Notes: a model not told the origin generated them from the sequence alone. DNA of 7,793 nt from an uncultured Bacteroidota bacterium (GCA_903835145.1 CAILMA010000620.1:1-7793); one strand, 5' to 3'; positions 1 through 7,533 are shown, counted from the first letter of the stretch. A program made the numbers and translations.

Positions 1-1219
1 CGGTGAGTGCGGCATAGTGCCGTGCATTGGTAATTATGGTTCCCTCATTCTTGAGTGCCCCGCCTGATGCAATCTGAAACAGCGCATCTTTCAGCTGCTT
101 TATGTTTTCCTTGTTACGGGCAGAGATAAACAGCGTGTGGGGTGCTATTGCTGTGCAAGCTGGCATTGCCGCTTCCCAGCCGGGCGTATCGGCTTTATTG
201 GCCGCCACCAGGTATTTTATTCTTTTTTCCTCAGCTGTGGCTATTGAGGCCGCAAGGCTGGTCAGCTCTTCCGGGTTATGGAGCACCTTCTGCACGTCAT
301 AAAGGAATACCACAATATCAGCTTTGTTCATGGCGCTCCGGCTGCGCTCTATACCTTGCAGCTCTATAGCATCTGTGCTGTGCTCCCTTATCCCCGCAGT
401 ATCTATCAGGCGAAAAAGAATGCCATTTATATTGAGTGTTTCTTCTATAGTGTCGCGGGTAGTACCGGCAATATCGCTTACTATCGCCCGCTCTTCATTG
501 AGCAGGGCATTGAGCAGTGTACTTTTACCTGCATTGGGTTTGCCCACTATTGCCACACTCACACCATTCTTTATCACATTGCCCAGGCTAAACGAATTCA
601 CCAGTTGCTGCGTAGCCTCAGTAAGGGCAGCTATAAGCTGGTAGAACCTCGTGCGGTCGGCAAACTCCACATCTTCCTCACTAAAATCCAATTCCAGTTC
701 TATCAATGCGCTGAATTGTATCAGTTGCTCCCGCATTTCCCGTAGGTCGGTGCTAAAACCACCCCGCAGGTTATGTATGGCTGCCTGGTGGGCCATGCTG
801 CTTTGGCTGGCTATAAGGTCTGCTACAGCCTCGGCCTGAGCAAGGTCCATCTTCCCATTCAGGAAAGCCCGCAGGGTAAATTCACCGGGCTTGGCCATCT
901 CTGCCCCGTGTCGCCTGCACAGGCTCAGCACCTGCTGCAATACGTAGTCTGATCCATGGCAACTAATCTCCACTACTTCCTCTCCGGTATAACTTTTGGG
1001 AGCCCTGTAAAGGCTCACCACAACCTCATCTATCACCCTTTCCGCATCCATTATCTTCCCAAAATGCAGGGTATGCGATGGCTGCACCTCCAGGTTTTTA
1101 CCACTGAAGATCTTATTCGCTATCGCAACTGCATCGCTGCCACTAAGGCGAATAATGCCTATCGCCCCCTCGCCCGGTGCGGTGGCTATTGCAACTATAG
1201 TATTAGAGAGGGTGAGCAT
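1..1219 (-). CDS. mnmE: tRNA uridine-5-carboxymethylaminomethyl(34) synthesis GTPase MnmE (C-terminus off window)
   Basis: MnmE is a K+-dependent GTPase that, with MnmG, modifies the wobble uridine (U34) of certain tRNAs in the cytoplasm. The first 406 codons read without a frameshift. The N-terminal folate-binding domain (about residues 1-120) starts MLTLSNTIVAIATAPGEGAI and contains PGEFTLRAFLNGKMDL (111-126). A helical domain follows to about 216, including ELDFSEEDVEF. The embedded G domain shows the P-loop GKPNAGKS (226-233), GTTRD (252-256), DTAG (273-276) and NKAD (341-344). The conserved TNARHY (397-402) sits at the window edge. The usual length is about 450-465 residues, so roughly 50 are missing, including the catalytic C-terminal CxGK motif. 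The start is fixed by an in-frame TAA two codons upstream of the ATG; no Shine-Dalgarno sequence is present. It lies 42 bp downstream of the AlbA_2 gene on the same strand. The identification is essentially certain; whether the C-terminus is intact cannot be seen. Confidence 0.97.
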   Translation of the reverse strand, partial: MLTLSNTIVAIATAPGEGAIGIIRLSGSDAVAIANKIFSGKNLEVQPSHTLHFGKIMDAERVIDEVVVSLYRAPKSYTGEEVVEISCHGSDYVLQQVLSLCRRHGAEMAKPGEFTLRAFLNGKMDLAQAEAVADLIASQSSMAHQAAIHNLRGGFSTDLREMREQLIQFSALIELELDFSEEDVEFADRTRFYQLIAALTEATQQLVNSFSLGNVIKNGVSVAIVGKPNAGKSTLLNALLNEERAIVSDIAGTTRDTIEETLNINGILFRLIDTAGIREHSTDAIELQGIERSRSAMNKADIVVFLYDVQKVLHNPEELTSLAASIATAEEKRIKYLVAANKADTPGWEAAMPACTAIAPHTLFISARNKENIKQLKDALFQIASGGALKNEGTIITNARHYAALT

Positions 1220-1261
1220 TTGTTACGTTGATGAATTTATTATTGATGCTAACGAAAATTG

Positions 1262-2557
1262 TTACTGTACCGACGCACTTTGTGTCGGTTTATTGCCTCC
1301 CGCATAAGCAGGAATGATGCAATTGATGTTTTGAGCGCCCAACTCAAATATCGGTCGGGGATAACCTTCCCTTTCCATTGTTTTAAAGATGGTTGCCATG
1401 CCCTGCCCTTCTGCTTGCGCCAGTTGAAGTCTGTTAAAAATGTAAGCGAGGCTTTGATTCCGCCAGAACGGACTCGATTTTCCTGCCAAAAACTGCTCTT
1501 TATCAACACTCCAGTGCAGTGTACCCATAGAGTTGATTTCAATCCGGTCTCCGAATACGGTAACGCGGTTCGGCGACTGTATTTCATAGTCCCGGTGAAC
1601 AACTGCATTGACCGCTGCCTCATGCAATACCCCGCCCGGATACTTTTCCTGATTCGGCCTGTTGCTGCTTTTATCAAATAGTGTTGCGTTCTGCGCATCC
1701 AGCAAAGCTATAATCCTCCTCGCCTGCCATACTAAATTGCCATTAATAGTATATCGCTCGGCTATTGGGCCACTCCTGTCTGTTCCCGGGTAAACGGAAA
1801 AAACAGTGTAAGCCTCTGTAAAAAGCCGGGCGATACTTTCCTGCTTACCGAACAAAAGCAATGCGAAGTTTCTCGGCCTAAGCACATTATCGAGTCCGGA
1901 TTTTACAAACAGCGGCGGCAAATAAGCCGAGATCTGGTTAACATCCGATATGTAATATTCAAGTGGCTTATCTAAAAAAGCACTGTCAATTTCCTGTAAA
2001 TATTCCCTAAGGGTCAGTAAATCTAAATCCGCAATCGTTGCCGCCGGATTCACTCGCTTATCAAAAAACTCAACTTTATTTTTCTTAGTTAATAATTGCA
2101 GGTAAAGTCCATTTCTCGCCTCCCTGGTTTCCCGGCTTATTCTAATGTAGCAGGTTTGGCCATTACCTGCTTTGTCCCTGTAAGAATGAACATCAGGGCT
2201 GGCAAGAACCGTAAACACCAGTATTCGCGACGACTTGTCTTCGGGATTTTCTAATTCTGACACAATCGGGACAAGCGCCGGACTTATCGCCTCCCGACAA
2301 TACTGCAACACTTTACCTTCAATTGTTTTTAGAGCAGTTGACGAAAGCCCCGTGTAAATGACCTTTGGAAAACCGTATTCATCCCGACCCTCTTTTGCAC
2401 CGCACACAACATAGCCACCACCAAGATTCGAAATGTCATTTGCAAATGCCGAAATCGTTTTGGCAATACTCTTCACCACTTCGTCATCCGTGCCATTTTC
2501 CTTCCACTCTACTCGTTCACTCTCTCTTGTGCACAATTCTTTAAGGTCTATCTCCAT
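1262..2557 (-). CDS. Schlafen AlbA_2 domain / GHKL-type ATP-binding protein (RecG-like transcriptional regulator family)
   Basis: This 431-residue protein has two recognisable modules. The N-terminal AlbA_2 domain (about 10-145) begins with the typical ESERVEWKEN (12-21), followed by a helix with KSIAKTISAFAND, the glycine stretch GGGYVVCGAKEG and CYIRISRETREA. The C-terminal HATPase_c_4-like module (about 305-415) shows an N-box-like LHEAAVNAVVHRDYE (311-325), the strand VTVFGDRIEINSMGTL and a glycine-containing AEGQGMATIF lid. Proteins of this kind are usually annotated as ATP-binding proteins, divergent AAA proteins or putative transcriptional regulators (COG2865). Their biochemical role is mostly unproven, and some relatives occur in defence loci. 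Many relatives carry a C-terminal winged helix; here the protein ends soon after the ATPase module. Hand-counted stretches are AT-rich (20 G+C of 60 at both 1921-1980 and 2041-2100, against 33 of 60 in mnmE at 841-900), which suggests separate acquisition. The start is the ATG 47 bp downstream of a good promoter. The domain call is confident; the function is not. Confidence 0.86.
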   Translation of the reverse strand: MEIDLKELCTRESERVEWKENGTDDEVVKSIAKTISAFANDISNLGGGYVVCGAKEGRDEYGFPKVIYTGLSSTALKTIEGKVLQYCREAISPALVPIVSELENPEDKSSRILVFTVLASPDVHSYRDKAGNGQTCYIRISRETREARNGLYLQLLTKKNKVEFFDKRVNPAATIADLDLLTLREYLQEIDSAFLDKPLEYYISDVNQISAYLPPLFVKSGLDNVLRPRNFALLLFGKQESIARLFTEAYTVFSVYPGTDRSGPIAERYTINGNLVWQARRIIALLDAQNATLFDKSSNRPNQEKYPGGVLHEAAVNAVVHRDYEIQSPNRVTVFGDRIEINSMGTLHWSVDKEQFLAGKSSPFWRNQSLAYIFNRLQLAQAEGQGMATIFKTMEREGYPRPIFELGAQNINCIIPAYAGGNKPTQSASVQ

Positions 2558-2603
2558 GAATTATCGTTTAAATCTGAGCTTTCATTCTTCAAAACAATGC
2601 CGA

Positions 2604-2634
2604 CAAAGCTAACTTTTATAAAAACTACCACAAA
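2604..2634 (-). promoter_or_regulatory. Bacteroidota-type promoter of the AlbA_2/ATPase gene
   Basis: Read on the minus strand, TTTG (2634-2631) is followed after 19 bases by TAGCTTTG (2611-2604). This matches the Bacteroidota housekeeping sigma consensus TTTG ... TAnnTTTG with normal spacing. The -7 element ends 47 bp before the ATG at 2557, implying a 5' leader of about 40 nt. The spacer contains a perfect 10-bp palindrome, TTTTATAAAA (2614-2623), which could be an operator or simply AT-rich sequence. Confidence 0.6.
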
Positions 2635-2781
2635 ATTAAATGCGTCCCGGCAACACCAGCAATACCCTATTCTCGACAAAATGCGGCCGCAACAACCGCG
2701 ATGCGACTTACCAAACATATAACCATTCCTGCGCCAGCCACCACATTTAATTTTCACATTCTATTGCACAAATTCTATGGC

Positions 2782-2809
2782 TTTGGCATTATCCTCTTTT
2801 GTACATTTG
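2782..2809 (+). promoter_or_regulatory. Candidate Bacteroidota-type promoter of moxR
   Basis: TTTG (2782-2785) is followed by a 16-base spacer and TACATTTG (2802-2809), an exact TAnnTTTG match. The spacing is somewhat shorter than the usual 17-23. The -7 element ends 37 bp before the moxR ATG, giving a leader of about 30 nt. Both elements sit inside a direct repeat of TTTGGCA (2782-2788 and 2806-2812, 24 bp apart), which may be chance or a paired regulator site. Confidence 0.45.
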
Positions 2810-2846
2810 GCAATAAGTTTAACCTTGTAATCATCAGCTAAAATAC

Positions 2847-3908
2847 ATGGAAACCCCATTTTCAGAACAGGATAACGCAGCAACCGATAACTATTTGGCC
2901 ACCGAAATTACAGAGCAGGAGCTACCTGCTGTGCCGGCAAACCTGAATATTGACGCCACCGCCGCTATCAAAAAGCTGGTGGAACACACCGAAAAAGTAA
3001 TACGTGGTAAGCGCCGGCAGATAGAAATGGTGATTACCTGTATGCTCGCAGGCGGCCACATACTTATGGAAGATAACCCCGGTACCGGTAAAACGGTCCT
3101 TGCCCGCACCCTTGCTCAGTGTATAAGCGGGGAGAAAGAAGGTGAGCACGTACTCTTTAAGCGCATACAGTTCACGCCGGACCTCCTGCCCATGGACCTC
3201 ATAGGCAGCCATATTTTCGACGATGCCAACAAGGAGTTTATATTTAAGAAAGGTCCTTTGTTTTGCAATGTGCTGCTTGCCGATGAGATAAACCGCGCTT
3301 CGCCAAAGGTGCAGAGTGCACTACTTGAGGCCATGGCCGAGCACCAGGTTACCGTGGGGGAAACTACCTTGCAACTGGAAAAAATGTTCTTCACCATTGC
3401 CACGCAAAACCCGATAGAAATGGAGGGCACCTACCCGCTCCCATCGGCCCAGCTGGATAGGTTCTTTATGAAAATCAAGTTCGGATATGTAGATGAAGTG
3501 ACCGAACTGAACATATACCGGGAATACCTCGATATTGCCCGCAACCTCGTGCAAATGGAGCAGGTGCTTTCCATGCGCGACATCCTGAACCTGCAGCAGC
3601 AGGCCGGCGAGGTGTTTGTGCACGAAGAGATTGTAAAAGGTGTAAGCAACATTGTAAGGCAAACGCGGGAACACCAGGATATCTCCCTCGGAGCCTCCAC
3701 CAGAAGTGGTATTGCATTGCTCAAGTGCCTGAGAGCCTATGCCCTCGTTAACGACCGAACTTACGTGATCGAAGACGATGTGAAAGACATAGCCTATGCG
3801 GTGCTTGACCATCGACTCCTCTACCGCAATAAAGAAGGCAGGTTAAAAGCACTGGAAGGAATCATAAACAAAGAAACCGACCGCCTTGCCAAGTTGAAAC
3901 TATATTAA
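2847..3908 (+). CDS. MoxR-family AAA+ ATPase
   Basis: This is a 353-residue cytoplasmic AAA+ ATPase of the MoxR class. Such proteins act as chaperone-like ATPases, often helping metal insertion or assembly of VWA-domain proteins or enzyme complexes. An acidic N-terminal tail (about 1-35) is followed by the ATPase core. Walker A is EDNPGTGKT (75-83), Walker B is VLLADEIN (142-149), and the sensor 1 region is ATQNP (185-189). The characteristic EGTYPLPSAQLDRF (193-206) carries the likely arginine finger R205. The lid domain has GASTRSG (282-288), where most relatives read GASPR, then DHRLLYR (321-327). Typical MoxR proteins are about 310-340 residues, so only the N-terminal tail is longer. The ATG at 2847 follows a candidate promoter; no Shine-Dalgarno sequence is seen. 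The usual partner genes (DUF58, VWA or Bat proteins) are absent next door, so the client protein is unknown. The gene is a stand-alone unit, with 226 bp before the next gene. Confidence 0.94.
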   Translation: METPFSEQDNAATDNYLATEITEQELPAVPANLNIDATAAIKKLVEHTEKVIRGKRRQIEMVITCMLAGGHILMEDNPGTGKTVLARTLAQCISGEKEGEHVLFKRIQFTPDLLPMDLIGSHIFDDANKEFIFKKGPLFCNVLLADEINRASPKVQSALLEAMAEHQVTVGETTLQLEKMFFTIATQNPIEMEGTYPLPSAQLDRFFMKIKFGYVDEVTELNIYREYLDIARNLVQMEQVLSMRDILNLQQQAGEVFVHEEIVKGVSNIVRQTREHQDISLGASTRSGIALLKCLRAYALVNDRTYVIEDDVKDIAYAVLDHRLLYRNKEGRLKALEGIINKETDRLAKLKLY

Positions 3909-3945
3909 TAAACCACCTACATAACAAATTGATTGCGAAATCATT

Positions 3946-3974
3946 AAATAAAATTTTGCTTTAATGTTTTATTT
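3946..3974. terminator. AT-rich inverted repeat after moxR, possible weak terminator
   Basis: AAATAAAA (3946-3953) and TTTTATTT (3967-3974) form a perfect 8-bp inverted repeat with a 13-base loop, starting 38 bp after the moxR stop. The stem has no G-C pairs, so it would be weak. A second short palindrome, ACACC-CCCGC-GGTGT (3976-3990), follows directly. Neither has the classical GC-rich stem plus T-run, so a termination role is a guess from position. Confidence 0.25.
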
Positions 3975-4134
3975 CACACCCCCGCGGTGTATATTGCCAT
4001 TGTACCTCCCCATTTTGGCCTGCGGCATGTAACCTGCTGGCACAAATTTTATCTGTCGGTCACCAGTAAAAGTTCATTTGGTGCGCCCACGGAAGGGGTG
4101 CATATTACAAAGGTGCTGAATATAAATCCCCCAC

Positions 4135-7100
4135 ATGGCAAGATTCAATAAGATAGCTCAGATGGTGAACGTGCGGCAGGAAGAAGCGCAGCACGTACGG
4201 TACCTGCTGCTCTATTACTTTTTGCAGGGTGTTGGGCTGGCATTGTTTTTCACTGTTGCCAATTCGCTGTTCCTTACTTCCTTTACCGGCAATCAGCTGC
4301 CGCTTGCCTACATTGCATCGGCCGTCATCATGCTCATTACAGGCAAAATTTACGCCTTTATAGAGCACAAATACTCCCGGTACAAGCGGGCCTTCCTGCT
4401 CTTGGTTATGGCTGCCTCGGTGCTGTTGTTCTATATCCTTGCCGGGTATATTACGGTGTTTTGGCTCCCGTTCTCCTTTTTCATCTGGTACAAGGTCATT
4501 TATAACATTTGCGACCTCGAGTTTTGGGGGCTTTCCAGTCAGCTGTTCGATACCCGGCAGGCCAAGCGCCTGTTTGGGCTCATTGGCGCTGGCGAGGTGC
4601 CTGCTAAGTTGTTGGGTTATTTCTCGGTGCCGCTCATTGTGCCCTATATAGGCCTGCTCAATCTGCTGCTCATTTCCAGCCTGGCCTTCTTCCTTAGCTT
4701 CTTCATCCTGCGCATCCTGCTCCGCAAGCAAGATTTTCATGGGGTGGCGCAGCCCCACGCCCATGCGCCAATAACGACCCGGAGGGAAACGTTACTGCGC
4801 TTTTTCCAGTCCCGATTCATCCTTGCCATGGGCCTGCTTTACATAGCCGGGGCCATCACCTTTACCCTCATCGATTTTTCTTTCCTTACCAAGGTCGAAG
4901 AAAAGTTCCATTCCAGCGAGCATGCAGCAGCGGGCATTGCCAGCTTCTTCGGGCTGGTCTATGGTATCGGCAACACCATTATTTTTCTGTTTCGCCTCTT
5001 CCTATCCGGCAGGGTCATCTCCCGGTTGGGGGTCCGTTTTTCATTGCTGCTGCTGCCTGCATTTGTGCTGGTGCTCAGCGTCTTTATGTACCTGCTGAAT
5101 GCCTTTGCTGCTGAGCGCGAGCCCGTTCTGTGGTTCTTCGTAGTGCTTATGATAGGTGGCGACCTGTTTAAAGCCGTCTTCTACGAGCCGCTGTTTTTAT
5201 CGCTATCTCAACCCCTGCCCCTCTTTCAGCGGCTGAAATCGCACGTTATCATCAAGGGCTTTGTCGATCCGCTGGGCCTTGGCATCACGGGTGGGGTTCT
5301 GTTTGCAGTGCTCCAATACGAGGGCCTGCTCTCTATTGCCACTATCGATATTGCGCTGGCCATACTCGCCGCTTTGTGGGTGCTGCTGGTCTTCTACACC
5401 TACCGCAGCTACTTGCTGGTACTCAAAAACGCTATTGCAAAACGGTTCCTCGATCATCAGGAGCTCGACTACACCAGCCGCGACTCCCGCCAAATCATAC
5501 TCGGCAAGCTGGAAAGCGAGTTTCCTGAAGAAGTGATTTTTGCCTACGAGGTCTTAAAGAAAAACGACAGAGAGCTATTTAATTCCTCCCTGCCAAAGTT
5601 GCTCCGGCACACAGCGCCTGAGCTCAGAGCCTATGCCTTGCGACGGCTGCCAAGGCAGGGCTCAGCACGAGAAACCAAGGTGCTCTATGAGCTTGCCACC
5701 AGCGATGAACTCATGCACATACGCGCACTGGCCATGACAGAGTTTTGCATCCGTTACGACAGCGACAACGAAGACCAGTATCAGGCGCTCATCAACGATA
5801 CCGATGTAAACCTGCAATACGCTGCCCTTAAAGGGCTTATGCTCAGCGGCAATCTTGAAGGTATAATGCTGGCTGGCCAGAAGGTAAACGAACTGCTCGC
5901 CAGCACTATCGACCAAAACCACATCACTGTTGCCCGCCTTATTGGCGAAATGAAGTTCAAGAACTACTACAAGCCACTGCTTGTGTTTTTTGAGTCAGAC
6001 AACCTGAAGCTGCGCAAAACCGCCGTAGCCTCGGCCGGCAACCTGCGTCACGCAAAGATGATTCCACCGCTGTTCGCTTTGCTTTCCGATGCAAAACTTC
6101 GCCACCAGGCCATGGCCGCCCTTGTAAAATATGAGGTTGCCGTCATAGATTATATTCGCACGCACCAGCAACTTCTTGAGCATTACCCAATGCAAATTGC
6201 AAAAATATGCTCCCTCGTTGGCGGTCATTCAGCGGCCGAGCTCATTTGCAACCAAATTTTGCCCGGTGCCGAAGCTGAGGTACTCGATGAATGCCTGAAA
6301 GGACTTTATGCCATGGAGCATGGCTACGAAGAGCACGACAGAGGGGCCATGGAGCAAAAAATGAACGAACAGGCTGAATTCATTTATCACCTTGCCTACC
6401 ACTACGAGTTGCTCGATGCCGGTGCTGCTATAGTAAAAGAAGCCCTTTACTCAGAGCTGAAAAATGCCCGCTACCGGCTGCTCCTGCTGCTCTCCCTGCA
6501 GTATGACAAAACCACCTTCAGGCAAATAATAGCAACCATAAATAAAGGAGCAAAGTTTAAGAATGCCAACGCGCTTGAAATGCTCGATAACCTACTGGGG
6601 CAAGAGCACAAACAAAAAATATTCCCCGTCTTTGAGCACGCCGATTTTCAGGCCACCAGAGACCACCTCGGCAAGTACCACACTATAGACCTCGCCACCC
6701 ACGAAAAAACCGACTGGATCTTCAACATGCCCCGGCAGCCCTTCCTGCAGTGGACCTATGCCGCAGTGCTCTTCACCGAACACAACAACCTCGATGCTGG
6801 TGTGCTACAGCAATTCAGAAGCCACGGCAGTAAGATGCTCATGCAAATTGCCGATATGGCTTTAAAAGAAACCGACCAGACAAGCACCAACAAAAATACC
6901 GAACTTCAACCATCAGCTATGGAAGCCAACGCACCGGAACAAAACGAAGCCCTGCTCGAGATTGAGAAGGTACTGATACTCAAGAGCCTGCCCATGTTCT
7001 CTGAGACATCAGAGCCCGTGCTCACGGGCATTGCCGAGATACTGCGGGAGCAACGAATACCAAAAGATGCAGTAATCTTTAATGAAGGTGAGCTGGGCGA

Positions 7101-7392
7101 CTGCCTTTATATCATTTATGACGGGGAAGTGCTCATTCACAATGGTGCGCAAGAACTCGCGAAGCTGGGTAACCGCGAGATATTCGGGGAGCTGGCACTC
7201 CTCGACCCCGAGCCGCGCTCAGCCTCCGCAACGACACTCACCGATGCCCTGCTGCTGCGCATAGACAAAGAAGATTTTGACGAACTCATAGAAAGCCAGC
7301 CCGAGGTAGCCGTAGGAATGCTCACCATCCTCTCCCGCCGCATCAGAAACCAAAACAAACTCATCTCTGACCTCAAAAACAACGCCGCATAA
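4135..7392 (+). CDS. NTT/MFS-like transporter fused to HEAT-like repeats and a cyclic-nucleotide-binding domain
   Basis: This 1085-residue inner-membrane protein has three parts. Residues about 20-425 form roughly 12 hydrophobic segments (for example 22-49, 56-75, 86-107, 163-195, 228-250, 301-323, 373-395, 400-421). FW (130-131) followed by AKRLFGLIGAGE (143-154) resembles the signature of the nucleotide-transporter (NTT, ATP/ADP translocase) family. Residues about 445-900 are soluble, helical and HEAT-like, for example LRKTAVASAGNLRHAKMIPP (625-644). After a polar linker (about 908-938), residues about 943-1065 form a cyclic-nucleotide-binding domain. It has FNEGELGDCLYIIYDGEV (982-999) and the phosphate-binding cassette FGELALLDPEPRSASATT (1017-1034), which keeps E1019 and R1028. 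No helix-turn-helix follows. Fusions of this general type occur in Bacteroidota and are often annotated as cyclic nucleotide-binding or NTT-family proteins. The substrate is unknown and nucleotide exchange is unproven. The ATG at 4135 opens an N-terminus that runs into the first helix; the leader is C-rich, without a Shine-Dalgarno sequence. The reading frame is intact. Confidence 0.87.
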   Translation: MARFNKIAQMVNVRQEEAQHVRYLLLYYFLQGVGLALFFTVANSLFLTSFTGNQLPLAYIASAVIMLITGKIYAFIEHKYSRYKRAFLLLVMAASVLLFYILAGYITVFWLPFSFFIWYKVIYNICDLEFWGLSSQLFDTRQAKRLFGLIGAGEVPAKLLGYFSVPLIVPYIGLLNLLLISSLAFFLSFFILRILLRKQDFHGVAQPHAHAPITTRRETLLRFFQSRFILAMGLLYIAGAITFTLIDFSFLTKVEEKFHSSEHAAAGIASFFGLVYGIGNTIIFLFRLFLSGRVISRLGVRFSLLLLPAFVLVLSVFMYLLNAFAAEREPVLWFFVVLMIGGDLFKAVFYEPLFLSLSQPLPLFQRLKSHVIIKGFVDPLGLGITGGVLFAVLQYEGLLSIATIDIALAILAALWVLLVFYTYRSYLLVLKNAIAKRFLDHQELDYTSRDSRQIILGKLESEFPEEVIFAYEVLKKNDRELFNSSLPKLLRHTAPELRAYALRRLPRQGSARETKVLYELATSDELMHIRALAMTEFCIRYDSDNEDQYQALINDTDVNLQYAALKGLMLSGNLEGIMLAGQKVNELLASTIDQNHITVARLIGEMKFKNYYKPLLVFFESDNLKLRKTAVASAGNLRHAKMIPPLFALLSDAKLRHQAMAALVKYEVAVIDYIRTHQQLLEHYPMQIAKICSLVGGHSAAELICNQILPGAEAEVLDECLKGLYAMEHGYEEHDRGAMEQKMNEQAEFIYHLAYHYELLDAGAAIVKEALYSELKNARYRLLLLLSLQYDKTTFRQIIATINKGAKFKNANALEMLDNLLGQEHKQKIFPVFEHADFQATRDHLGKYHTIDLATHEKTDWIFNMPRQPFLQWTYAAVLFTEHNNLDAGVLQQFRSHGSKMLMQIADMALKETDQTSTNKNTELQPSAMEANAPEQNEALLEIEKVLILKSLPMFSETSEPVLTGIAEILREQRIPKDAVIFNEGELGDCLYIIYDGEVLIHNGAQELAKLGNREIFGELALLDPEPRSASATTLTDALLLRIDKEDFDELIESQPEVAVGMLTILSRRIRNQNKLISDLKNNAA

Positions 7393-7435
7393 GGCACACA
7401 ATGACAAAAGCTCTTGTCCTTTTCCCAATTGCGTA

Positions 7436-7456
7436 GAGTCGGAAGCATTCCGTCTC
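7436..7456. repeat. Hairpin following the transporter-fusion gene
   Basis: CGGAA (7440-7444) pairs with TTCCG (7448-7452) across a GCA loop. The stem extends through a T-T mismatch to GAG (7436-7438) and CTC (7454-7456). It starts 43 bp after the stop codon. It could end transcription or protect the mRNA 3' end, but it lacks a T-run; it may instead be one more palindromic repeat of this region. Confidence 0.45.
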
Positions 7457-7475
7457 CACAGCGGGCGGGTACAAT

Positions 7476-7506
7476 AAACCCCTCTGGTGCTAAGGGTCTC
7501 CCTCCG
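7476..7506 (+). repeat. Direct repeat, copy A
   Basis: The copy reads AAACCCCTC, then TGGTGC, then TAAGGGTCTCCCT. It matches copy B at 7580-7609 at most positions, with one single-base gap. Here the internal palindrome is reduced to AGGG-TCT-CCCT. Together the two copies bracket about 73 bp containing two hairpins, like a composite palindromic element. Confidence 0.6.
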
Positions 7507-7517
7507 CTCTCTTTCCC

Positions 7518-7533
7518 CTGCGGCACGCCGCAG
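7518..7533. repeat. GC-rich hairpin CTGCGG-CACG-CCGCAG
   Basis: A perfect 6-bp stem, CTGCGG (7518-7523) with CCGCAG (7528-7533), closes a 4-base loop. It lies between the two direct repeats. No T-run follows, so I call it a palindromic repeat rather than a terminator. Confidence 0.5.

Larger units (their letters stand above)
2558..2846. other. Divergent intergenic region between the AlbA_2 gene and moxR
   Basis: This stretch separates two divergently transcribed genes. It carries one candidate promoter near each gene and about 170 bp between the two promoters. The middle part (about 2640-2760) shows no convincing gene, RNA or repeat. A 69-codon minus-strand frame crossing it (2548-2757) has a composition unlike a real protein and overlaps the start of the AlbA_2 gene. 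Confidence 0.6.

Noticed and set aside
278..745. 155-codon open frame on the plus strand
   Set aside because: It lies entirely opposite mnmE, whose GTPase motifs are unmistakable, and its own translation shows no family features.
2548..2757. 69-codon minus-strand frame upstream of the AlbA_2 gene
   Set aside because: It overlaps the AlbA_2 start, runs through the mapped promoter elements and has an odd Cys/Arg/Trp-rich composition with no homology I recognise.
3321..3812. 163-codon minus-strand frame within moxR
   Set aside because: It is antisense to the conserved Walker B to lid part of MoxR and has no support of its own.
4073..4080. TTCATTTG as the -7 element of the fusion-gene promoter
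   Set aside because: It has one mismatch to TAnnTTTG, and there is no TTG at the expected distance upstream.
4105..4764. 219-codon open frame on the minus strand opposite the transporter core
   Set aside because: It is the antisense shadow of Leu/Phe-rich membrane codons, which gives a Gln/Glu-rich sequence with no recognisable domain. The plus-strand protein is clearly real.
7137..7526. 129-codon minus-strand frame across the end of the fusion gene and into the repeats
   Set aside because: It is mostly the Ser/Arg-rich antisense of the CNB domain and starts inside a repeat.
7518..7533. Rho-independent terminator for the fusion gene
   Set aside because: The stem is good but lies 125 bp after the stop and is not followed by a T-run.
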